DNA of 33,595 nucleotides from Stentor coeruleus (taxonomy: Eukaryota; Ciliophora; Heterotrichea; Heterotrichida; Stentoridae). Shown piece after piece: positions 19,657 to 27,311 of the stretch. Below the pieces are notes generated by a model. The model was given only the letters and a program-made list of their open reading frames with translations. It was not told the DNA's origin and ran no database searches. A program made the translations under genes and the position numbers. Position 1 is the first letter of the stretch; every line of letters starts with the position of its first letter. The stretch is from the NCBI GenBank assembly GCA_001970955.1, contig MPUH01000813.1:1-33595 (forward strand). Reading direction: 5' to 3'.

Positions 19657-20317
19657 TATTTATAAGATTTTGTTATATAAAATAAATATTACTGAGTCTT
19701 TAAACAACTTTTATTATGAGTATGAGGCTGTTATAATATAATATTCAATTAAATTAAAACTGATATTTTTGACTTAGGTTTAATTTATGATATAAATGAT
19801 TTGATAAAATTATGGTTTGATATAAAACTAAAAGGCTTTTTTAAAAGGTAAGATTTGTGTGTTTTAAGATATAATTTAAGTATTTTAAAAGTAGATTTAA
19901 GATTTTTATCATTTTTATAAGATGTTTTTGTTAGAAATGCATAATGGAGTTTTAAATATTTTTATAAGATAAAAACTTAGAAAGTAAAGATTATGTGATT
20001 ATTCTATAGAAAAGTAATTTTAAGTTAACCATTCTTGTAGGTTGACCAAAATATTTTATCCAGAAGCTGTCAACTTATAGGAACTCAACTGTATATATAA
20101 AATAAAATATTATCAAGTTTTAGATAAAATAAAACAAAATATAAAGGCTAAAAAAAATCCTAAAACAAACAATAAAATTTTAGATGAAAATTATAATAGA
20201 AAATTAATAGAGTAAAGCCTAAATCAAATCTAAAAGTTTCAAGATCATTAACCTACAAACTTCAATTAGAAAATCCTTATTAATTAAACATCTTTGAAAT
20301 TTTAAAAATATAATAAT
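19657..20317. promoter_or_regulatory. Divergent intergenic region
   Basis: 661 bases between divergent starts, with no gene seen. It is extremely AT-rich. ATATAATAAT at 20309-20317 touches the WD40 gene's ATG, and TATAAATA lies directly before the ATG at 19656 on the other strand. Confidence 0.45.
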
Positions 20318-22930
20318 ATGCTGAAGTGCTGTACAAATAATTGTAAAGATAAGCCTATAAAACAGTGTAACAGCTGCAATGGGATATTTTTTTGTGACGA
20401 ATGTGCTAAGGATCACTTTGAAAAACACAAAGCTGTCAAGCTCCAATGCAATTTTGGAGATATTGAAGTCAAGTTATCAGTATCTGATTCAATAAAGCTA
20501 AAACAAAGTATTGAAGAATCTATTATAGCTATTAAAAACCAAAAAAATTCTATTTTGAGTCAAGCTTTAGCAGTTCATGATGAAATTGAGAACATGGTAA
20601 AATTTGCTATTGATTATCTGGATGATATGATAAATGAATACATTGAAATAAGTGAAAAAAAGTTGTTTAAATATGAAGAGTTTATTAGAGCTAAGGCAAT
20701 CATCAAAGAATTCTTAGTTTTTGATAGCCCTAAATTTTCTGATATCAAAGGAGATTTAATAAAGAATTCGAAAATGCTTAAAAAGGGTACAAGAAGAGCA
20801 AGTAAATCTACTATTGAATATGATTATGGCTTAAATATTGAAGGTCATGAATTTGGAATAACAAGTGTTGCAATCTCAAGTGATAATAAATTTTTAGTAA
20901 CAGGGGCATTTGACAAAACTGTTAGAGTATGGAATATTCTAAAAAATCAACAAGAAATAGTATTTGAAGGTCACAAAAATTATGTAACAAGTGTTGCTAT
21001 TACAAATAACTCTTGTTTTATAGTTTCAGGATCGAATGGGACTGTTAGAGTTTGGAATATAAATAAAAAATGTCAAGAAACTGTTTTTTATACAGACGAC
21101 GTTACTTCTGTTGCAATATCGAAAGATGATCAATTTATTATTTATAGTTCAAATGCTAGTTTAGATTCATCTCAATATAGTGTTATTGTCAGAAGCTTTC
21201 TTGATGATAAATACGAAGTAAAGTTTATGGGTCATACTGATTCAATAAAATGTGTCGCAATAACCAGTGATAATCAGTTTGTAGTATCAGGATCAGGTTC
21301 ATATTCTAAAATGTGTGATAACAATATAAGACTATGGAATTTAAAAGAAAAAAGAGAAGAGGGAGTACTACAAGGCCATACAAGAACAGTAACATGTCTT
21401 GCAATCACAAATGATGATCAATATATAGTCTCTGGATCAGATGATTTTACTATAAGAATGTGGGACATACTTAAAAAACAGCAAATAACAATAATTGAAG
21501 GTTATACTAATGTTATACCAACTATTGCAATAACAAGTGATAATCAATTTATAATATTAGGATTTGGTAATGGGGCAATTGAAATGTGGAACTTACAAGA
21601 AAAAAGACAAGAAACTGAATTTTTAGGTCATACTGATATTGTATATAATATTGCAATATCAAAAAATAATAAATTTCTAGTTTCAGTATCTACTGATTTA
21701 ACTATAAGAATTTGGAGTCTTATTGAAAAAAAGGAAAAACAAATACTTGAAGCACATGAAGGGGATGTAAATTGTGTTTCTATTACAAATGACTATAAAT
21801 ATGCAATATCAGGATCAGGAACATATTGGTCAAATAAAAAAAGTAAGGTAAGAATTTGGAATCTTATTAGTAAAAAACAAGAAGCAATGCTTGAAGGGCA
21901 TGAAAATGGGGTTATGTCTGTTGCAATATCAAGAGATTATAAATTTATAATAACTGGATCACATGATAAAACTGTTAGACTATGGAACTTTCAAAATAAA
22001 AAACAAGAAGCTGTATTTTTAGGCCATAAAGATAGTGTAAATAGTGTTGCAATATCGAATGATAATTTTCTAGCTGTGTCAGGGTCAAATGATATGACTG
22101 TTAGAGTGTGGAATTTAGTTATTAAAAAAAAAGAAGCAGTGTTAAAAGGACATAATAAAAGTGTTAAAAGTGTTGCTATTATGAATAACAATCAGTTAAT
22201 GTCAATATCAGAATTTGAATTTATTATTTGGGATTTGGTTAATAGATCACCTTTGTTTTTGTTTAAAAGATTAGGATTTTGTTTTTCCAGCTTAGACGAA
22301 TCAATTTTTGTCTTTCGAAAAAATATTTATTGGGCTACGTTATTTCATTTATGGAATCTGAATGATAAAAGGAAAAAAAATTTTATTGAAAGTGAATTTG
22401 GTTATGATTATATATTTGATGCTTATGTGTTTAATGCTTATATAACGAGTTTTTCTATGACAAGTAGTAATCGATTCATCGTTTTAAATAATTTACTAAG
22501 TGTGAGTGTAATGAAATTACCTAATAGTAAGCAAAACCCACTTATGTGCAATTCTAAAAAAATATTATGCAACACTAAAAAAGCAATACATTATAACCCA
22601 TGCACATCTAACTCAGAAATACTATATACAGAAGATAAACAGTTTAAAGTATTTACATCATCGAATAGTGTAGAAGTTTTGAATTTTGAAAGTAATAAAT
22701 TGAAAGCATATTTGTATGTTTCTGATAATATTAAATTGCAAGGAATTCTACTTAGTAGACTTGAAAATAAAATTTTTCTTAGTACTGGATTAGGTATTTC
22801 AACCTTTAGCATCGACAAAAATGAATTAGAGCATGAGCTGTTTTTTAATAGCAAACTAGAGGAATTATTTAACAATGAGCCTAGCTTCGAAGATTTCCTT
22901 CCTCAGCTTGGTTATATCGATAGAGATTAG
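20318..22930 (+). CDS. B-box zinc finger, coiled coil and 11 WD40 repeats
   Basis: An 870-residue protein. Residues 5-37 form a B-box-like zinc finger with Cys/His at 5, 9, 17, 20, 26, 29, 33 and 37. Residues 55-165 are helical and likely coiled coil. About 11 WD40 repeats run from 176 to ~640, each around 42 residues with the consensus GH..SV.SVAIS.DN.FIVSGS.D.TVR.WNL..KKQE; repeats 4 and 8 carry insertions. The C-terminal 230 residues have scattered beta-like pieces, perhaps a worn second propeller. The layout resembles TRIM-type scaffolds but there is no RING finger, so E3 activity is not indicated. It probably acts as a protein-interaction platform. Repeats are unusually alike and A-rich, suggesting recent expansion or homogenisation. 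ATG at 20318, TAG stop. Confidence 0.87.
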   Translation: MLKCCTNNCKDKPIKQCNSCNGIFFCDECAKDHFEKHKAVKLQCNFGDIEVKLSVSDSIKLKQSIEESIIAIKNQKNSILSQALAVHDEIENMVKFAIDYLDDMINEYIEISEKKLFKYEEFIRAKAIIKEFLVFDSPKFSDIKGDLIKNSKMLKKGTRRASKSTIEYDYGLNIEGHEFGITSVAISSDNKFLVTGAFDKTVRVWNILKNQQEIVFEGHKNYVTSVAITNNSCFIVSGSNGTVRVWNINKKCQETVFYTDDVTSVAISKDDQFIIYSSNASLDSSQYSVIVRSFLDDKYEVKFMGHTDSIKCVAITSDNQFVVSGSGSYSKMCDNNIRLWNLKEKREEGVLQGHTRTVTCLAITNDDQYIVSGSDDFTIRMWDILKKQQITIIEGYTNVIPTIAITSDNQFIILGFGNGAIEMWNLQEKRQETEFLGHTDIVYNIAISKNNKFLVSVSTDLTIRIWSLIEKKEKQILEAHEGDVNCVSITNDYKYAISGSGTYWSNKKSKVRIWNLISKKQEAMLEGHENGVMSVAISRDYKFIITGSHDKTVRLWNFQNKKQEAVFLGHKDSVNSVAISNDNFLAVSGSNDMTVRVWNLVIKKKEAVLKGHNKSVKSVAIMNNNQLMSISEFEFIIWDLVNRSPLFLFKRLGFCFSSLDESIFVFRKNIYWATLFHLWNLNDKRKKNFIESEFGYDYIFDAYVFNAYITSFSMTSSNRFIVLNNLLSVSVMKLPNSKQNPLMCNSKKILCNTKKAIHYNPCTSNSEILYTEDKQFKVFTSSNSVEVLNFESNKLKAYLYVSDNIKLQGILLSRLENKIFLSTGLGISTFSIDKNELEHELFFNSKLEELFNNEPSFEDFLPQLGYIDRD
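20843..22245 (+). repeat. WD40-coding tandem repeat array
   Basis: About 11 in-frame units of roughly 126 bases (two longer with inserts). Each begins near a GGTCAT-type Gly-His codon pair and contains AGTGTTGCAATATCA- and ACTGTTAGAGTATGGAAT-like words that are recognisable at the nucleotide level between units. Boundaries are approximate. Confidence 0.75.
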
Positions 22931-23154
22931 CTTAGAAACTAATTAACCTCATAGTCTAAATATTGCCTTTATATATCAAATAAACTCCAAATTTCAATAT
23001 TAAAATCCCATTTTCAAACTTCCCAATTCCAAATTTAAAACCCATCTTACCCAATGAAAATTCACACAATTCAATCATCAAACAGTAATCATTCTATCAT
23101 CCTTAATCACCCTAAATTATCAATATAAATCATTATCACTAAAAGCAAAACTAG
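22931..23154. other. Short convergent intergenic region
   Basis: 224 bases between convergent stops, no gene. It is nearly G-free on the + strand throughout, matching the G-rich sense-strand 3' flank of the minus-strand gene. Confidence 0.5.
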
Positions 23155-24411
23155 TTAAAAAATGCTGCACATTTCACAAGAAGTTTTAGTCTGTGAGTTT
23201 TCAACGACAATTCCCGGTCTTTCCTTAGCTTCTTCAATCAAATTCCCAATAATCCTATTCTGATGCCCAGGTTTTGTTATCCCAATTTCCTCTAATATTT
23301 CATTATTTATCGGATATCTTGATTTCATCTGTGCAGCAATATACTGAAACTCATCAAAACCATTGTTTACAAAATTTTCTTTAAGTTCCAACAATTTTAA
23401 TCCTTCAAGCCAAGCATTTAAACTTACAGTCAAAAACCCAAACTGTGTTTTTCTTGGTACATTACAACATTGCCATTGATTTTTTAATGGAGTTTTTGGG
23501 GGAAAAAGCCCTGAATCTTCTTCTAATTTTATAAGAATCCGATATCTATGTCCAAGTTTATCAATACCAAGTCTTTTAAGTTCTTGTAATGATATAGGAA
23601 TTACAGATTGCATTTGAGTTAATAAAGTCTCTAAATCATCATATTCATAAGATATGAAATTTTGATAATAATCTGCTAAAGAAAGGTTTTCAAGCCATTT
23701 AGATAAGGCTGTTACAGGAAGATCAGGAGCTGATTCCTGATTATCTTGTGTATGGACTGGAGACTCATGGACAATAACTGTACCCATCATAGAAAAATTC
23801 TCAATAGCTCTTTGGATACTAGGATTTGCTAGTTGGAATGGAGTTTTTCCTTGTGAATCAAACATATGCGCATCAGCTTTGTATTGCAGCATAAGTAAAA
23901 CACATTCTTCATGTGCGCAATCACATGCAAAATGTAAAGGTGTCCTGCCAAACAATGAGTTTTTTATATTAGAATCACCTCCATGTCTAAGTAAAATCTC
24001 AATCATCTTACTATCCCCTCTAAAAGCTGCATGATGCAAAGGTGTATCCCCATCATTCTGTTGTTTATTAGGATCAGCCTTATACTGAAGTAGTAATTCG
24101 GCGATTATATATTGAGAATTATCAGCAGCTTGATGTAAAGGAGTTTCTCCTAAACTATTAACTAAGTCAGGATTAGCTCCATGTTTAAGCAAAAATTTCG
24201 TCGCTTTGACATGTCCAAAAATCACTGTCCTAAACAGTGGTGTCCATCCTAATGCCTCATCTTTTGTATTAACTTTCGAAGGATCAACGTGAAAAGCTCG
24301 CTTAATAGTTTCTAAGTCCCCAGTTCTACAAGCTTTATGTATATCAGTAATCTCAACAACTGATGTTTCAGTTGGTCTGCGGGATATCGTAGATATGTTA
24401 TATTGGATCAT
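23155..24411 (-). CDS. Ankyrin-repeat / double SAM protein with CaaX terminus
   Basis: A 418-residue protein. Five ankyrin repeats span about 22-200 (clear cores GWTPLFRTVIFGH, GETPLHQAA, GDTPLHHAAFRGD, GRTPLHFACDC, GKTPFQLA). Two SAM-like domains follow at about 235-298 (LSKWLENLSLADYYQNF .. LGIDKLGHRYRIL) and 329-396 (LNAWLEGLKLLELKENF .. IGITKPGHQNRII). The last four residues are C415-S-I-F418, a CaaX box; a Phe at X favours geranylgeranylation, and C412 could be palmitoylated. It is therefore probably a membrane-tethered scaffold in which the SAM domains oligomerise and the ankyrin repeats bind partners. The residues before the tail (about 398-411) look flexible, as expected for an exposed lipid anchor. 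ATG at 24411, preceded by CATAATAA; TAA stop. Confidence 0.9.
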   Translation of the reverse strand: MIQYNISTISRRPTETSVVEITDIHKACRTGDLETIKRAFHVDPSKVNTKDEALGWTPLFRTVIFGHVKATKFLLKHGANPDLVNSLGETPLHQAADNSQYIIAELLLQYKADPNKQQNDGDTPLHHAAFRGDSKMIEILLRHGGDSNIKNSLFGRTPLHFACDCAHEECVLLMLQYKADAHMFDSQGKTPFQLANPSIQRAIENFSMMGTVIVHESPVHTQDNQESAPDLPVTALSKWLENLSLADYYQNFISYEYDDLETLLTQMQSVIPISLQELKRLGIDKLGHRYRILIKLEEDSGLFPPKTPLKNQWQCCNVPRKTQFGFLTVSLNAWLEGLKLLELKENFVNNGFDEFQYIAAQMKSRYPINNEILEEIGITKPGHQNRIIGNLIEEAKERPGIVVENSQTKTSCEMCSIF

Positions 24412-24594
24412 TTATTATGAACTTCTTGTAACTCACAAATAAGGTTATTCATAATCAAATATTTAAATTTATATGAACAATAAGCTTTATAAGAAGTTTA
24501 TATAGTAATATTTAAGATTAAAGATAGTTTAAAGAATAAGTTATTTTTACTTTATTGGATTTGTCATGGGTGAAATATGAGCCATAGTAAATAA
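24412..24594. promoter_or_regulatory. Compact bidirectional promoter region
   Basis: 183 bases between divergent starts serve both the ankyrin-SAM gene and the small membrane-protein gene. TTATTATG (24412-24419) is the minus-strand ATAATAA element touching one ATG. No other signal recognised. Confidence 0.45.
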
Positions 24595-25236
24595 ATGGGA
24601 AAATCAGGGTCTAAACAAAAGGAGCCTGTACAGGCTGAAGTTGTAGACAATAGAGAAGCATTGAGTAGGAACTTTGGGGAAAAGTATAATGAGTATTGGA
24701 ACAGGCTTGAAGCTATTGAAAACATTCCGATTGAAGACAGTGTAAAAAGGCCGGTTCGTAACTCAACTTATTGGAAAGATTGGCCAATGTACCAAGGATT
24801 TTTCACCTACACGGCATTTCTGCTTTTAGTTATGCGTAAGTTACCCTTCACTAATCCTTATATTCGTGTTTCCTGCTGGGTTATCGGCATTGACATTGCC
24901 AGATCAAGAGCTTTGAAACTCACAAGATATAGTGAGGACCATTTGAATGAACTCTCCTGCTTCCCTTTGCTTAAAAGAAAACTCTTAAAATGGAAATCGC
25001 TTAGAAGCCCAGATTTCACACTTGAATATGAAGACTGGTTTTTATTCAACAAGCCAGCTTATCGTGTGCCAATAGGTTTAGAAAATAATGCAGACGCTTT
25101 GGCTCGATATATATTTGTTAGTAGAAACAAATTTAAAGAACGTGTTGTTCCTTGGAATGGAGAATGGGAGCAAGAAAATCCTCTAGTAATGGATCTTAAT
25201 GCTCCTCACACGGATTACTGGCTAACCCATCATTAG
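24595..25236 (+). CDS. Small unknown protein with N-myristoylation-like start
   Basis: A 213-residue protein I do not recognise. It begins MGKSGSKQKE, which fits the MGxxxS N-myristoylation rule with a basic follow-up. Residues 66-82 (MYQGFFTYTAFLLLVMR) and 88-102 are hydrophobic and may form one membrane segment or hairpin, ending near IDIARSRALKLTRY. The rest is soluble-looking and rich in Trp and Tyr, with conserved-looking pieces such as YEDWFLFNKPAYRVP and the end THTDYWL-type motif. High aromatic content and size would also suit an accessory subunit of a mitochondrial complex, which ciliates have in lineage-specific forms, but I see no presequence. Its TAG stop is 23 bp from the stop of the converging acyltransferase gene. 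Confidence 0.8.
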   Translation: MGKSGSKQKEPVQAEVVDNREALSRNFGEKYNEYWNRLEAIENIPIEDSVKRPVRNSTYWKDWPMYQGFFTYTAFLLLVMRKLPFTNPYIRVSCWVIGIDIARSRALKLTRYSEDHLNELSCFPLLKRKLLKWKSLRSPDFTLEYEDWFLFNKPAYRVPIGLENNADALARYIFVSRNKFKERVVPWNGEWEQENPLVMDLNAPHTDYWLTHH

Positions 25237-25259
25237 CTAATCTTAGTTCTTCTTATATG

Positions 25260-27290
25260 TTAGTTACCTAAAAGGAGTTTTTGGATATTGTGACATGGCA
25301 TTTCTATTAGTAAAACTAAGGGGATGGCTATGACAAAGGACATGATAAGGATGAAAAGAGAATCCATTATGAGGTTTGTTTGAGAATAAAAATAAGTCAT
25401 AGGTTGAGAAAAAAAGTACACTTGGCCTATGACCATATGAAGAAGATAAACACAAAAGACTAGCCTTGAAGTACCCATCCACCATATTGATTGAAAAAAA
25501 GGTCTGAGTATCGATGCTTGACCTAAAATCATAGGCAAGAATATTAGTGAAAGTCCCAATGGCCATGTTAGTCTTGAAAATCCAAGAAATACAGCATTTT
25601 GTGACCTTGTCCAAGCATTAGTATCATAAGTATCATGTTGGACAAAAATAGTCAGGTTTATTAGAAAAAGCCCTAAAAGATACATTGTTATTCTTATATA
25701 AGATTTTTTTGATATATAATGAATAATCATACTTGAAATATTGTCGAATTTTTCTGAAGATTCTGAGAAAGATTTACTATAATAAATAAAACCTGTAAGT
25801 AAACCTAAAAGATATGGAGCTATACGGCAATATGGTTTATAGTAAAAATCATTGAGATAAGATGATGGGTTTGTTTTTAAAAGGTTAACTTCTAAATGTT
25901 CATCATATGCGATGATTATTGTTGTGAGGATACTGAAAGAAATTGTGAAAAAGATTAGAACCCAGCCATAAATGCGGCTTTTGTTGACGTAGAGGTGGAT
26001 TATGATAAGAGCGATGATAAAAAATTGCACATCGTTTGGGATGTACCATGAACCTACTAAGCAGTTGTTGTTATCTTTTGGGATAACAAAATTGTTAATC
26101 AAGAGAACATATGTCCAAAAGTAGTCTTTACAACCTCTATGCATAAATCCATCAGCGAAATACCATCTTGGACCATTGCCAATATATTTAACTAAAGCCC
26201 AGCTCAGTAATATGATCATTAAAAACAATGGAAGCACTCTGAAAACTCGATTTAAAACCAAAACCCCTCTGTTTATCGAATTCTCTGCCAACTTTTTCGT
26301 CATAATCACCCCTTGCAGCAATCCAGACACCCAAAAAAACGAATCTACTGCCAACTGCCCTCCATAAACAAAAGAAAAATACACATGTTTTGTATACAAA
26401 CCTAGATCATCTACATTAAGCACCACAGATATTTGTGCTCTATACAATTCAGTATGACCAAAACAAACCCATGCAATCGATAAAACTTTTATAGCATTGA
26501 CACAATTAAGTGGATTTTTCTTATCAAATCCTTCTGTACTAAAAAGTTTCTTAATATTCCCATATATCGACCAAGCTAGCACATACTTTTCATATTTCCA
26601 ATGCTTTTCCTGCTCTTCCATATGCACAAAACTTGATATAACAATTTTCTCAGGGTCTGCATCTAAAAATCTTGACTTTCTTCTCATCCTCACAACTGGA
26701 CGTTTATATTTAATTTCATACCAAGTAGCTGATAAACAAATAATAAAAATTAAACTCATAAAACATAATATTCCTATAGCAAATGAGTCCATATCTTTAG
26801 CACTTTTAACCCCATGACTAGGTTTTATTATATCTTTTATAACATTCCCTGTTAATTTTCTCTCTTTTTTTATATGCTGATTATTTTCACTTATTTCAAT
26901 ACTATTTGAATACTCTAAAGTTACTTTTTGTATATGGTTTTGTAAGGACAATGTGAAGTTTTTATGAATCACTTCCCACAAATCATCAACAGTACAATCT
27001 TTTGGAAGACATAAACCTAAGACTATTGGAGGGTAATCTTGTATAGAGAAAATTATATAGTTCGCATTATTGATTTCCTCACATTCATAATAAAAACCAA
27101 GGTCGTTTAGACTTCTTCCACTATATCGGCCCATTTTCCCATAGTTCCCTTGTTCAATATCTTCAGGTATGATAAGATTCCTACCCCATTTCTTTAAGCT
27201 TTCAATACATTTGTTGATCTCTTGAGTACTTTCTACTTGTTTTAACAAAGTAAGAATCTGGATATATAAAAACACCTTAAAAAATCCCAT
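25260..27290 (-). CDS. NRF-6-like membrane acyltransferase (acyltransferase 3 family)
   Basis: A 676-residue protein. A signal peptide at about 1-20 is followed by a Cys-containing NRF domain (28-150, with YGKMGRYSGRSLNDLG and LGLCLPKDC), a membrane segment at 168-190, then an acyltransferase-3 region at about 260-670 with some ten membrane helices. Family motifs seen are LNCVNAIKVLSIAWVCFGH (catalytic-type H279), GGQLAVDSFFWVSGLL (310-325), NRVFRVLPLF (347-356) and GSWYIPNDVQFF (413-424). This matches the nose-resistant-to-fluoxetine group, which is thought to move acyl groups or lipids across membranes. The substrate is unknown. Its ATG lies only 21 bp after the stop of the upstream CLU gene on the same strand. 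ATG at 27290, TAA stop. Confidence 0.9.
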   Translation of the reverse strand: MGFFKVFLYIQILTLLKQVESTQEINKCIESLKKWGRNLIIPEDIEQGNYGKMGRYSGRSLNDLGFYYECEEINNANYIIFSIQDYPPIVLGLCLPKDCTVDDLWEVIHKNFTLSLQNHIQKVTLEYSNSIEISENNQHIKKERKLTGNVIKDIIKPSHGVKSAKDMDSFAIGILCFMSLIFIICLSATWYEIKYKRPVVRMRRKSRFLDADPEKIVISSFVHMEEQEKHWKYEKYVLAWSIYGNIKKLFSTEGFDKKNPLNCVNAIKVLSIAWVCFGHTELYRAQISVVLNVDDLGLYTKHVYFSFVYGGQLAVDSFFWVSGLLQGVIMTKKLAENSINRGVLVLNRVFRVLPLFLMIILLSWALVKYIGNGPRWYFADGFMHRGCKDYFWTYVLLINNFVIPKDNNNCLVGSWYIPNDVQFFIIALIIIHLYVNKSRIYGWVLIFFTISFSILTTIIIAYDEHLEVNLLKTNPSSYLNDFYYKPYCRIAPYLLGLLTGFIYYSKSFSESSEKFDNISSMIIHYISKKSYIRITMYLLGLFLINLTIFVQHDTYDTNAWTRSQNAVFLGFSRLTWPLGLSLIFLPMILGQASILRPFFQSIWWMGTSRLVFCVYLLHMVIGQVYFFSQPMTYFYSQTNLIMDSLFILIMSFVIAIPLVLLIEMPCHNIQKLLLGN

Positions 27291-27311
27291 TTATACTATT
27301 CTCAAACTATT
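27291..27311 (-). other. 21-bp tandem intergenic spacer
   Basis: Only 21 bases separate the CLU stop (27312-27314) from the acyltransferase ATG (27288-27290) on the same strand. The CLU 3' UTR and the promoter and 5' UTR of the next gene must therefore overlap coding DNA, or the two are co-transcribed. All three frames are closed between them, so they are not one protein. Confidence 0.7.

Noticed and set aside
20318..20430. RING finger / ubiquitin ligase at the start of the WD40 protein
   Set aside because: The Cys/His spacing fits a B-box-like finger and there are not enough ligands for a RING.
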